Of a DNA stretch of 64,000 nt, positions 16,996-26,800 are shown piece by piece. Position 1 is the stretch's first letter. The number at the start of each line of letters is the position of its first letter. A model generated the notes under the pieces. The model did not search any database, was not told where the DNA came from, and saw only the letters and a program-made list of their open reading frames with translations. The DNA comes from Pseudomonadota bacterium. GTDB taxonomy: Bacteria; Desulfobacterota; Desulfobulbia; Desulfobulbales; Desulfocapsaceae. The stretch is taken from the NCBI GenBank assembly GCA_018820855.1, contig JAHJNL010000038.1, positions 36,866 to 100,865 on the forward strand, given 5' to 3'. A program made the translations under genes and the position numbers.

Positions 16996-18330
16996 ATGAG
17001 TATCAAACTGAAAGTTATCTCCCTCACCGCCTTTTCATGCATCCTCCTGCTGGGCGCACTCATGGCCAACATCTTCTACCAGGAGAAGATCGTCAGTGCA
17101 CAGGTTGACCAGGAACTCGATGCCCTGATGCTCAGTAACACCAAAAACGTTGTCCAGAATGTTGGATCCCAACTGGAAGCCCTCAACGATGTTCTCCAAT
17201 CTGAAGTAAAAAACGGACTGAAAGTTTCCTGGGATGTATTGAACAGGAAGGGAAATGTCACACTCAGCGACCTGGAAACAGCGAACTGGAATGCAGTGAA
17301 TCAGTACACCAAAGAAACCACCAAAGTGAACATCCCCAAGATGATGGTCGGGGGTGAGTGGCTCGGCCAGAACAGATCGCTGTCGGTGTCTTCACCCTTT
17401 GTTGATAAGACCAAACGGCTGGTTGGGGGAACGACCACTATCTTTCAGCGCATCAACGAGCGAGGTGATATGCTCAGGGTGTGCACCAATGTGGAACAGC
17501 TCGATAACAGCCGGGCTATTGGAACCTATATCCCCGCCATAAATCCGGATGATTCCGAGAATCCTGTAGTCAAAACACTGATGGCAGGACAAACCTTTAA
17601 CGGCAGAGCCTATGTGGTCAATGCCTGGTACCTGACAACCTATGAACCTATTTACGATACCAACAGACAGATAATCGGCGCACTCTACTTTGGCATTATG
17701 CAGGAAAAAACCGAAGCTCTGCGAAAAGGAATATCAAACATCGTTTTGGGTAAAAACGGATATCTCTATGTCCTTGACCGAGATGGAAACTACATCATCT
17801 CCAAGAATAAACAGCAGGACGGTGAAAATGTCTGGGATTCAAAGGACAGCGACGGTAACTACTATATCCAGTCCATCATCAAAAACGCTCTCAAGCTCAA
17901 ACCGGGCGAGGTAGCCTACGAAAGATACAGAATGACCGACACAGCAGAAACCGATGCCAAAATGAAGGTTGCCGCCATCACCTACTTTGAGCCATGGGAC
18001 TGGATCGTTGGTGCCGGTGCCTATGAGGACGACTTCAAAGAAGCCAAATTCAAAATGCAGAGCTCTATCACCAAAATGGTAACCTGGGGTGGCATTATCG
18101 GCGGGATAGTCGCGGTCATGATTCTGCTCGTGGCAGTCATCGTTTCCGACAAAATCACCAGTCCTATCATACAATTGACTCAGGCTGCCGATGAAATTTC
18201 CCGCGGCAATCTCAGTCGTAAAATAGACATAACAAGCAAGGATGAAACAGGGCAGCTGGCCGCAGCATTTAAACGGATGCAGTCAAGTCTGGTCATACTC
18301 ATGCAACGAGCTCAGAAACAGAAGAAATAG
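16996..18330 (+). CDS. Cache-domain receptor with HAMP and no output domain
   Basis: About 444 residues. One N-terminal membrane helix (VISLTAFSCILLLGALMA), a large periplasmic part that looks like a Cache_3-Cache_2 double sensor (LTTYEPIYDTNRQIIGALYFGI, GYLYVLDRDGNYIIS, FEPWDWIVGAGAY), a second helix (WGGIIGGIVAVMILLVAVIVS) and a HAMP domain (ITSPIIQLTQAADEISRGN). It then stops after a short coil, with no methyl-accepting, kinase or cyclase module. It could signal through a partner or be truncated; the next sequence in frame shows no remnant. ATG at 16996 follows GCGAGGAA. A hairpin follows the stop. Confidence 0.85.
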   Translation: MSIKLKVISLTAFSCILLLGALMANIFYQEKIVSAQVDQELDALMLSNTKNVVQNVGSQLEALNDVLQSEVKNGLKVSWDVLNRKGNVTLSDLETANWNAVNQYTKETTKVNIPKMMVGGEWLGQNRSLSVSSPFVDKTKRLVGGTTTIFQRINERGDMLRVCTNVEQLDNSRAIGTYIPAINPDDSENPVVKTLMAGQTFNGRAYVVNAWYLTTYEPIYDTNRQIIGALYFGIMQEKTEALRKGISNIVLGKNGYLYVLDRDGNYIISKNKQQDGENVWDSKDSDGNYYIQSIIKNALKLKPGEVAYERYRMTDTAETDAKMKVAAITYFEPWDWIVGAGAYEDDFKEAKFKMQSSITKMVTWGGIIGGIVAVMILLVAVIVSDKITSPIIQLTQAADEISRGNLSRKIDITSKDETGQLAAAFKRMQSSLVILMQRAQKQKK

Positions 18331-18372
18331 GGCATCAAACGCCGAACCGGCACAACAGATACAATCAAGCTC

Positions 18373-18426
18373 CAAGCCTGCGCCAGGAAACAACTTCTTT
18401 TTGAAGAAACTCTTGGCACAGGCTTG
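18373..18426 (+). terminator. hairpin after the Cache-HAMP gene
   Basis: CAAGCCTG-c-GCCA pairs with TGGC-a-CAGGCTTG, giving 12 bp with one mismatch, around a loop that has its own small CTTC/GAAG stem. The T-tract is poor. The rest of 18331-18605 shows nothing else. Confidence 0.5.
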
Positions 18427-18605
18427 CATTCTGTAAAAATCCCTGTCTACAACCCTGCCTGCAATGCCTGCCGATACCAGATACGCTATATTATTCACAC
18501 ATGCCGCTACACTGGTGGCAATGCTTTCTTACAGATCTGCTCCAACTTTTTTTATTATTGATAATATCCTTCTGATCTTCAATACCATTTCAACCAAGCT
18601 TACCC

Positions 18606-20273
18606 CTACAGATGGGGGACTATCCAGGTTGCCCGGGCAGGTGTTTTTTCCAATCCGGCTTCAGTGTATTCTATAATATATGCCCCCTTGGCCAGATATC
18701 TCTGTCCTGGCCCATAGCTCAGGCGGGGATAGTTGACGGAATAGATGGACTTGGCATTCCCGTGGTCCACGGCATCCAAGAGATAGTCCCGATAAAAATG
18801 CCTCTTGATATGCATGAATCCTTCCCCGAGTATCATACACGCATAATAGGTCTGTCCCAGAATTCTGTAATTGTTGACCGGGATATTTCTCTGTTCGAGC
18901 CAGACCTGAACACGTTTAAACACAACCTTCTGATCCTGCGGCAAGACAAAGGGATGTACCACTTTCACCCCTGTCCCCAGGCTTGAGGGAACTGGCACGA
19001 AAAGACCTCCCAGCATCGAGGAAGAAAGAAAGACATTGCCTGCGATCACCTCTTCCGTCCCTGCAAGGCTCTCCCCTGCCAATTCCCCGGGAGGCAACCA
19101 GAGGATTACCGTTTCCGCTCCCGCCTCCTTTACCCTGTTCAAAAGTTCTGAACGGTTAAAAGACGCTTCTCCCTCCAGGACCCAGTCTGTGACGGTTACA
19201 CCATCAATCCGGGCTGCAGCATCCCTGAAAGAATGACCGGCAAACGCCCCGTTCTCTTCAGGACGATAAACCTGGAGAACCCGAACAGGCCGCTTCAGTC
19301 CTGCAAGGTCCGCGGCAATGACCCGTGATTCAAGTTGCAGACCTTCGGAAAAATAGAGTGTATAAAAATCATCCGTCCCTACCCCCCCCGGTTCATCCGT
19401 ATTGGGGAGCAGAGAGGGTATCTCATTTTTTTCACAAAATGTATGAACAGGCTGCCAGGGGCCCTGCACCATACCCCCCAGCATGGCAAATACCGGTTGC
19501 TGTTCATAGTATTTTTCAAGCTGCACAGACCAGGTCTCAGGAGGTCCATGCAACTCCCAGACATGGAGGATCCAGTCGCGGTAGGCCTTGAGTCTGTAAT
19601 GCTGGTAAAAGGGCCCATGTTTAACCCGTTTTTTTTCGTAGCGAGTTTGAGCATTTTTATCTTTAAAGAAACCTTCCATGACTGCCAGCATTGCCTTCTC
19701 AGCCATGGGGTCCACGTGATCACTGATCACGGTAGCAATATGGACTCCCGTATCTGTCAAGCCCGGTGAGAATTCCTTCGACAATGTTTTCAGATAGGTG
19801 ATGAGAGCAGCCAGCTCCGTGTCCGGAAGATGATAGACTGGCATTGCCGGTGTTAATGCCGTTCCCTCAGGTGTCTCACCCTGTCGAATTGCAATTTCCA
19901 GAGTTCTCTCGTCATAGGCGGATCGTTCCAGGTAAACATCCTTTCGCGGGGTAAAGAGTGCCGCAGGATTGATTGCCAGGGTAAAGGTTTTTCCCTCAGC
20001 CCCTCCCATGCCACTTCTCCCATGACAATTCAGACAGGTAAACTGGGTGCCCAGCACCTTGACATCACCCATGACATAGGCCTCGACAGGTTCCCCGTTG
20101 CCAAGAATCCCCTGGCGATAGACCTGTCGCCCCAAGGCGATGCGTTCTTTTAAAGCCGGCTCCCCCTTTTTCCGATCAGGTTCCTTTCCCTGGCACACCC
20201 CTGAAAAGAGCAGCAACACAAGCATAAAAAGAAACGCTATTCTTCCGTTAAAGACAATTCTTTCCCCAGCCAT
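18606..20273 (-). CDS. c-type cytochrome fused to a periplasmic substrate-binding-like domain
   Basis: About 555 residues, predicted exported (leader IAFLFMLVLLLFSGVCQG). One haem motif, FTCLNCHGRSGMGG, lies in a cytochrome c domain of about 150 residues with YHLPDTELAALITYLKTLS as its C-terminal helix. The remaining 380 residues resemble type 1 periplasmic binding proteins of branched-chain amino acid type (FAMLGGMVQGPWQ, LLNRVKEAGAETVILWLPP). The fusion suggests ligand sensing or binding coupled to electron transfer; the ligand is unknown. Translation from ATG at 20273 places the leader correctly; upstream codons to 20369 are probably not used. It is divergent from a decahaem cytochrome. 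Confidence 0.8.
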   Translation of the reverse strand: MAGERIVFNGRIAFLFMLVLLLFSGVCQGKEPDRKKGEPALKERIALGRQVYRQGILGNGEPVEAYVMGDVKVLGTQFTCLNCHGRSGMGGAEGKTFTLAINPAALFTPRKDVYLERSAYDERTLEIAIRQGETPEGTALTPAMPVYHLPDTELAALITYLKTLSKEFSPGLTDTGVHIATVISDHVDPMAEKAMLAVMEGFFKDKNAQTRYEKKRVKHGPFYQHYRLKAYRDWILHVWELHGPPETWSVQLEKYYEQQPVFAMLGGMVQGPWQPVHTFCEKNEIPSLLPNTDEPGGVGTDDFYTLYFSEGLQLESRVIAADLAGLKRPVRVLQVYRPEENGAFAGHSFRDAAARIDGVTVTDWVLEGEASFNRSELLNRVKEAGAETVILWLPPGELAGESLAGTEEVIAGNVFLSSSMLGGLFVPVPSSLGTGVKVVHPFVLPQDQKVVFKRVQVWLEQRNIPVNNYRILGQTYYACMILGEGFMHIKRHFYRDYLLDAVDHGNAKSIYSVNYPRLSYGPGQRYLAKGAYIIEYTEAGLEKTPARATWIVPHL

Positions 20274-20377
20274 CGTCGTCTCGTTCTTTCTTTTCACTAT
20301 TCCCCTGATTTTCTGCAGCAAAGATTCAGTTTTTTTTAATTCCCATGCACTCTTTTCAGCCGACCTCAAAAAAAGCG

Positions 20378-20520
20378 TACCACAAAAGTCACGACCAGCA
20401 AAGAAGAAAGGCTTTCCTTTCTATAAGATAGGTGACCACCACACAATCCTGTCAAGGAAAAATGAATTTTTGTAGCAGTTCAACCCTTGTTTTTTTACCA
20501 CTTTGTGGTACTTTTATAGT
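20378..20520. promoter_or_regulatory. shared promoter/operator region with TACCAC-TTT-GTGGTA palindrome
   Basis: Between divergent cytochrome genes. TACCAC (20496-20501) and GTGGTA (20505-20510) form a perfect palindrome around TTT. A second half-site GTACCACAAA lies at 20378-20387, inverted relative to TTTGTGGTAC at 20502-20511. A possible -10 TATAGT sits at 20515-20520, directly beside the palindrome, so a bound protein could block or recruit polymerase. The regulator is unknown. Confidence 0.55.
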
Positions 20521-20560
20521 AGTGCTACCTGACAACATCTTGTCTTTAGAGGAGGAACAC

Positions 20561-22171
20561 ATGCAGTACTTATCCGGACGGTCGTATTTTGTTATATATC
20601 TATGCTTTTTTCTTCTGGGCGCAGCCGTTCCAACCCTGGCCCCTGCAAAAACAACAAATATTCTCTTCCTGGCACTCCCTGCCATCCTCAAAAAAAGCCA
20701 TGCTGACGTTCCTCTCCCTCCTCCTTCCGGAGAGGGTGTTCACGGAACAATTCTGCAATGGAAGGGAACGGAGACATGCTTGGCCTGTCACATAGAAGAG
20801 GCCAGACAGGTCTTTTCTTCCAGCCATTACCAGTGGCTGGGTGAGACCCCTTATATGACCAATGGTCCCGACCTTCAGGGAAAACTCGATCTTGGAGTGA
20901 ATTCCTACTGCATTAACATCACTGGAAACTGGAACGGTTGCGGGGCATGTCACATTGGCCTCGGCCTTCGTCCGGAAACAACTCAGACAGCTAGTCAGCT
21001 GGCAAACATCGATTGCCTGGTCTGTCACCAGCAGGAGTATAGACGAAAAAAAGTAGATGGCATATTCGTCCCGGATACAGCCAACATGAGCATCAGCATG
21101 CTGCAGGCGGCCCGAACCGTTCATCTGCCCACCAGAGCAACCTGTCTCCCATGCCATGCCAAGGGCGGTGGCGGTGACAATTTCAAACGTGGAGACATGG
21201 CCTTGGCCCATGCGAATACCCAGGATAAGAACTTTGACGTCCACATGGCAAAAAACGGAGGAGACCTTTCCTGTCAGTCTTGCCATACCACGGAAAAACA
21301 CAGGATGGCCGGGAGGGGATCAGACCTGCGACCGACCGACCTTGATGTGGCAATGGAATGCAGCAGCTGCCATGAAGAAGGCCAGGGCAGCGGCAACCAT
21401 GACAATAAGACGATTAACCGTCATCTGGCCAGAGTCGCCTGCCAGACCTGCCATATCCCGACCTATGCCAAGAATGCCGCTGATACCGTTGCCGACGAGA
21501 AGACCGAGGTCCACAGAGACTGGCTGAAGCCGCACCTCACTGCCAGTGGTGCCATTCACCCAACTCCGACCATGGCCGGTAACCTGACCCCGCGCTATGG
21601 CTGGTGGAACGGTTTCAGTTCAAGCTATCTCCTCTTTGACCAGGCGGAAGTCGATGCACAGACCGGGAGAATCCCGACATCCAGACCACAGGGAGGTGTT
21701 AATGACCAGAACGCAAAGCTGTATCCCTTCAAGTACAAAACAGCCCTGCAACCTCTGGCAACCACAGCAAATCAGCTCATAGCACTGGATACCAGCGTCT
21801 ATTTCAGTGGCGGCGATCCCGTTGCAGCCGTCCGTTCCGGCCTGAAAAACATGGGCTACCCCGAGGGAGATCTCTATAAATGGGTGGAGACCGATACCAT
21901 GCAGCTCATCACCCACGAAGTGCCGCCCGCATCCCAGGCCCTAAGCTGCAACGCCTGTCACGACAACACCGCAAGGATGGATCTGAATTCTCTCGGCTAT
22001 GGTCTCAAAAACAGCCGTCAGGTGGTCTGCACCCAGTGTCATGGGCAGGAGGATAATAAAGGCGGAGCGGAGTACCTATGGATTCACGACAAACATGTGA
22101 ACGACAAACGGTATGACTGTTCCTGGTGCCATGGCTTCAGCAGACCGGAAAGGGGATTAAGAATGCCCTGA
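20561..22171 (+). CDS. decahaem c-type cytochrome
   Basis: About 536 residues, exported (leader FVIYLCFFLLGAAVPTLAPA). I count ten CxxCH motifs: CLACH, CGACH, CLVCH, CLPCH, CQSCH, CSSCH, CQTCH, CNACH, CTQCH and CSWCH. The spacing and segments such as NGCGACHIGLGLRPE resemble the octahaem tetrathionate-reductase-like cytochrome group, with two extra haems, but that link is weak. A periplasmic role in electron transfer to sulfur oxyanions, metals or an outer-membrane conduit is likely. ATG at 20561 is preferred because GAGGAGG precedes it and the leader starts there. Confidence 0.85.
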   Translation: MQYLSGRSYFVIYLCFFLLGAAVPTLAPAKTTNILFLALPAILKKSHADVPLPPPSGEGVHGTILQWKGTETCLACHIEEARQVFSSSHYQWLGETPYMTNGPDLQGKLDLGVNSYCINITGNWNGCGACHIGLGLRPETTQTASQLANIDCLVCHQQEYRRKKVDGIFVPDTANMSISMLQAARTVHLPTRATCLPCHAKGGGGDNFKRGDMALAHANTQDKNFDVHMAKNGGDLSCQSCHTTEKHRMAGRGSDLRPTDLDVAMECSSCHEEGQGSGNHDNKTINRHLARVACQTCHIPTYAKNAADTVADEKTEVHRDWLKPHLTASGAIHPTPTMAGNLTPRYGWWNGFSSSYLLFDQAEVDAQTGRIPTSRPQGGVNDQNAKLYPFKYKTALQPLATTANQLIALDTSVYFSGGDPVAAVRSGLKNMGYPEGDLYKWVETDTMQLITHEVPPASQALSCNACHDNTARMDLNSLGYGLKNSRQVVCTQCHGQEDNKGGAEYLWIHDKHVNDKRYDCSWCHGFSRPERGLRMP

Positions 22172-22186
22172 CACTTCAACTGTCAG
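22168..22186. terminator. short hairpin between convergent genes
   Basis: CTGACA/TGTCAG stem with a 7-nt loop overlaps the stop of the decahaem gene and lies just before the end of convergent recD. A modest bidirectional terminator is possible. Confidence 0.35.
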
Positions 22187-22204
22187 AAACAATTCCACCA
22201 CTCC

Positions 22205-23878
22205 TTATTCCTTGTCGGCCGATGCACGCACATCGGTCGACAACTCATTTTTCCTGAAGCGAAGAGCCAATCCGCTGAAGCGTTCTATCTTCCTGCTCAC
22301 CGCAGTGTCGAAAACAGCCTGTCTCCCTCGTATTCTTACGCACTTGGCTGCCCTGGTAACAGCCGTATAAAGAAGCTCACGGGTAACAAGAGCAGAATCA
22401 TGCTCTGGCAGCACCACCAGAACTTCATCAATTTCAGCCCCTTGACTCTTGTGAATGGTGAGCGCATAGACAGTCTCACAGGCACTGAGCCGCCCCGGAA
22501 GCATTCCCTGCAGTATGGTTGCGGACCGCTCGAACCAGACCTTCATAATATCAGGCTGCTCGGGATCAGGCATACAGATGCCGATATCTCCGTTGTAGAG
22601 GTCAAGTGCATAATCATTCCTGGTGACCATGACAGGTCGCCCCGGGTACCACGGTGAGCCAAAACAGTCATATCCCCTGGCCGTTAAATAGCGCTCCACC
22701 TGTGCATTGACACCGGTCACTCCAGCCTTGCCGTTGCGCAGGGCACAGAGGATTTTAAAGGAATGCAGAAACGAAAACAACTTCCCGTAATCATGAAGCG
22801 TCCTGGCCTGACAAACAGCCTCCATATACCTGCAGTACTTTTCTCCACCATAGTCCGCCACCTCTTCCTGCAGCAGGGAGATATTTCCCGGTTCCTTCCC
22901 AGTCATGATGGCCCAGGCACGTGAACTGTCACCTGAATTGACGGCCTCGGCAAAACCTTTTATCCCTCCATCGAAACGATAACTTTTCTGCAGCTCCACG
23001 GTATTATCCGGAAGAGCGGCAATCAGGTCAGCCAGTACGGCCCCTGACTCCACTGAGGCCAGCTGATTCCTATCGCCGAGAAGGATGAGACGGCTTCCCG
23101 GACGCAGGGCATCCACAAGCTTACTCATTAGAGCCAGGTCCACCATGGAGGCCTCATCAACGACCACCACATCATATGAAAGTGGATTATCTCCATGGTG
23201 GAAAAAGTAAGGTGAAAAACGGCGGACACCAAGGAGACGGTGCAGGGTATGGGCCTGACCAGGAATAGCCGCCTTTATTAGATCATGGATGGGTAACTGA
23301 CTGATGCTGTGACCGATGGACTCCTGCAACCGCATAGCAGCCTTACCCGTGGGAGCTGCCAGACCAACACGCAACTCCGGCCCCATAGCAGATACCAGCA
23401 GAGCCAGGATCTTGACCACGGTGGAAGTTTTTCCTGTTCCCGGTCCTCCTGAAATAATAAGAAATTTTTGTTCCAAAGCTCGTTCGGCAGAGATCCTTTG
23501 CCAGTTGACTTCTCCGGAGTCAACTCCCCCGAACAGTGTATCGAGCAGGGCCTCATCCCTGACAAGGGAACTTGAATCTGCTGTCAGGCGCTTGAGATTT
23601 TCCGCCAGGCGTCTTTCATGGGCAAATATTTTCTGGAGGTACAGGCGCCCCTGCCAGACAACCAGAGGATTTGCCTCTGTACCTGCCAGTCCCGAACTCC
23701 TCACCAGCCCTTCTTCCTCTTCCGTCAGCGCAATACAGCTGTCCCCTGCGGCCAGACTCATGGAGAGTTTACAGACCAACTGGGCAAACTGTTCCCGGAA
23801 CTTCCCGGAAATCGTTGAGCGTTTTGCCAGAAATTTTGCAAACTGGCTGTCCAGGAGACGTGGTTTCTGTTCTTCCAT
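22205..23878 (-). CDS. recD: RecD, exodeoxyribonuclease V alpha subunit
   Basis: Helicase of the RecBCD complex that unwinds DNA 5'-3' at double-strand breaks. About 557 residues. Walker A GGPGTGKTSTVVK, the DEASMVDLALM Walker B segment, GDRNQLASVESGAVL and the C-terminal TIHKSQGAE and YTAVTRAAK motifs of superfamily 1 helicases are all present. The ATG overlaps the recB stop (TGATG), and a GGAG lies just upstream, so it is translationally coupled. Last gene of the recC-recB-recD operon. Confidence 0.95.
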   Translation of the reverse strand: MEEQKPRLLDSQFAKFLAKRSTISGKFREQFAQLVCKLSMSLAAGDSCIALTEEEEGLVRSSGLAGTEANPLVVWQGRLYLQKIFAHERRLAENLKRLTADSSSLVRDEALLDTLFGGVDSGEVNWQRISAERALEQKFLIISGGPGTGKTSTVVKILALLVSAMGPELRVGLAAPTGKAAMRLQESIGHSISQLPIHDLIKAAIPGQAHTLHRLLGVRRFSPYFFHHGDNPLSYDVVVVDEASMVDLALMSKLVDALRPGSRLILLGDRNQLASVESGAVLADLIAALPDNTVELQKSYRFDGGIKGFAEAVNSGDSSRAWAIMTGKEPGNISLLQEEVADYGGEKYCRYMEAVCQARTLHDYGKLFSFLHSFKILCALRNGKAGVTGVNAQVERYLTARGYDCFGSPWYPGRPVMVTRNDYALDLYNGDIGICMPDPEQPDIMKVWFERSATILQGMLPGRLSACETVYALTIHKSQGAEIDEVLVVLPEHDSALVTRELLYTAVTRAAKCVRIRGRQAVFDTAVSRKIERFSGLALRFRKNELSTDVRASADKE

Positions 23879-26800
23879 CACCCTGCTCCCAGACTGGTGT
23901 GCAGTTCATTCAGCACTGCCAATTGCGGCCGATCATAAAAGAGGCCATTTCCCGGTTGCCCGGGATCCATCCCCCTGGCAAACAGGTAAAAAACGCCACC
24001 AAAATTCTCTTCATACTCGTAGGCGCCAAGGGTATTGCGCAGGAAGCGATGCAGGACCAGAGTATAAATCCAGTATTGCAGGCCGTAGTTGTGATCCCGC
24101 ATGGCTGCAGTAAGATTGTCTGGGCCATAATCAATCAAACGATCACCAAGATAATTGGTCTTATAGTCCATGATATAATATCTGCAGCCTACACGGCAGA
24201 CCAGATCAACAAATCCTGTGAGATAACCCTTTAACCTGCGTTCCTGAATGGGTGCCACCACCTCTGAAAAGCTAAGCAGTTCATTAATTCGTTCCGTGGA
24301 TCCCTCACGCAGATGAAAGTAGAAAGGCATCTCTTTGAGCACATCTTTTTCTTCAAGCTCCGCCAGACAGAACGGTTTTTCTCTCCCTTCATGAGCTAAG
24401 GGAGAACGCGTAACAGCCTGCAACAGGAATACAAGCTGTTTTGTATCGGCCTCCACTCCGTAACGTCGGCACTGGGCAACTGTCTCTTCCTCATATCCTG
24501 CCCCCTCAGCCAGCAGAGAAAAGGGAAGTTCTTCCAGCAGGCCGTGCACCACATTGCCGAGCCCGGCCCCCAGCGGCAGCTCAACAACTCGCGGCGACGC
24601 TTCATTCTCCGATGTTATCACCGGCGGCCCGATCACTCCGCCCGGAGAATGCCCTTGTCCGGCCAAGGCTGAATAACTGCTCATCAGCCACTCTCCCGGC
24701 AGAGAGGAACGGGAAAACGTCCTGCACTGTAACGGCGCGACCTCAGAAGTTTCCGCTTCCAGCGACACACCTGCCGGAGCCAGCGGAGGTAGCTTCCTCA
24801 ATTCAGCCATCTCATTATCACAGAGTCCTGCAAACCGCTCTGTATGTCCGCTGATATCCTCACAATCCGCCAGGGACAACACCCAGGACAAGGCTGACTC
24901 CCTTGAGGATGCAGTAAATCCCGTCTTAGCAACATCGGCCCAGAAGACATAGCAGCGGCAGGCGGCCCGGGTCAGCGCCACATAGAGCAGCCTCACTTCC
25001 TCGGCCAGCTCTTCGTCCAGGGCGTCGTTTCGTTTTTCCCGAAATTGCGGAGAGCCAAGATCCGTTACCATCCGTCCCTGCTCATCATGATAGCTGAGAC
25101 AGTACTCTTCTTTTTGCAAGCGTGCCGAGCGATACCAGAGATAGGGACAGAAGACGATGGGATATTCCAGCCCCTTCACCGCATGCATGGTCACCACCTT
25201 GACTGCAAGCTCATCACTTTCCAGCCGCAACTCTGCATGTTCAGAACTCTCGCCGCCTTCCATCACTGAAGAGAGATATTGCAAGGTATGGGCAATGGCT
25301 AGATTCTCACGACTTTCCGCCTCCTGAACCAGTTCGACAAGGTGCATAAGATTAGAGATCTGCCGCTCTGCCAGAGAGAGACCGGCCAATGTCTGAAAAA
25401 CTGACTCCCGGACAAAGAGACTGTTCATCATGGTCAGAAAACCCTTTTCCCGCCAGATTCGATGGTAGTCGTGGAAACGGCCCATCCACTCCTCCATGCG
25501 CTTCTCGTCCTGCACCTGCTCATACAGGCCACGCCCATTCAGACCGAACCACTTGCAGCTCATGGCCGTGCGCAGCAGTCCGATATCAGAGGGTGCGGCC
25601 ACGGCCATGCTCACCAGCTTCAGATCCCGACATTCCTGTGTGGCAAACACTGTCTTGCGACTGGACATGACTGCCGGAATATTGGCCCGAGCAAGAGTCT
25701 CCTGAAAGGCCTCTGCCTGTCTGTTGCTGCGGACCAGCACCGCAATATCACCACCGGTCACCCGTCTCTTCATTTCCGGACCAGTACCGGGTACCATTGA
25801 TCCTGTCCGCAGCAGTTCTTTTATCTCTGCCACCACATAGGCATGGATACGCTGCTGGCAGTTGCCCGATGTCCACGCCTTCACACCATTTTCATCAGGA
25901 GATTCGAGACTGCAGTACACCATACCCGCCTGTGCCTTCTCATCCTGCCATAACCTCCAGTGTTCAGGGAGCTGGGCCGCGGACACCTCATGATAGGGAA
26001 GCTGGTCGGCGACAAAAGACTTCTCTTTCTTTTTAAACAAAGTATTTACGGCCTGTACAAGCAGAGGACTGGATCGATAATTTCTGTCAAGACTAAGGGT
26101 GTGATCTGCCGACTGGCGGGCCTGAAAATAGGCATAGATGTCTGCCCCGCGAAACTTATATATGGCCTGTTTCGGATCACCGATGAGATAGAGGAAGTGC
26201 TGGCCAGCCCCGAACAGTGTGGAGAAAATTCGATACTGGGCGGAATCGGTGTCCTGAAACTCATCGATCAGTGCCACCTGAAAACGACCTGCCAACAGCC
26301 CCCTCAGTTCCTGTCCCTGTTCTTTTTCCAGGGCCTGGGCCAGCAGGATAATGAGATCATCAAAAGACAACCGTCCCTGTTTGTTCAAACGTTCCCTGAG
26401 TCCACTCTGCAGTTCCCGGGCCAGGGCAATACGCAGGGCAACAACTGCACGCCCGCAGCTCTCAAGAAAGCGCTCAACGTTTTCTCCGGCCAGCGGCCAT
26501 TCCTGCAGGAAGGCCATCTTCTTGGCATCACCCCGCAATTTATTGCCGTTCAGCTCCCCCATCAGTCCTTCAAAGCCAAGATACTCAAGGCCAGGCGGAA
26601 GATGCATGGAGACTCCGGCAAAAAAAGCACAACACTGCTGCCACCAGGAAGCAAATCCTTCAGCAAAACCCTTTTTGAACATCCCCTGACCAAGGGCCTG
26701 GTGAAAACAGTGTTGAAGGGAAGAAGATGCGCCATGCCACCAGTCGGCCAAGGCAGCACGAGTCTCATCCACCTCCTGCAATGCCTGCTCAGGGCTGATT

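Noticed and set aside
20561..22171. Firm assignment as tetrathionate reductase
   Set aside because: Ten haem motifs rather than eight, and I cannot see the diagnostic active-site ligand with certainty.
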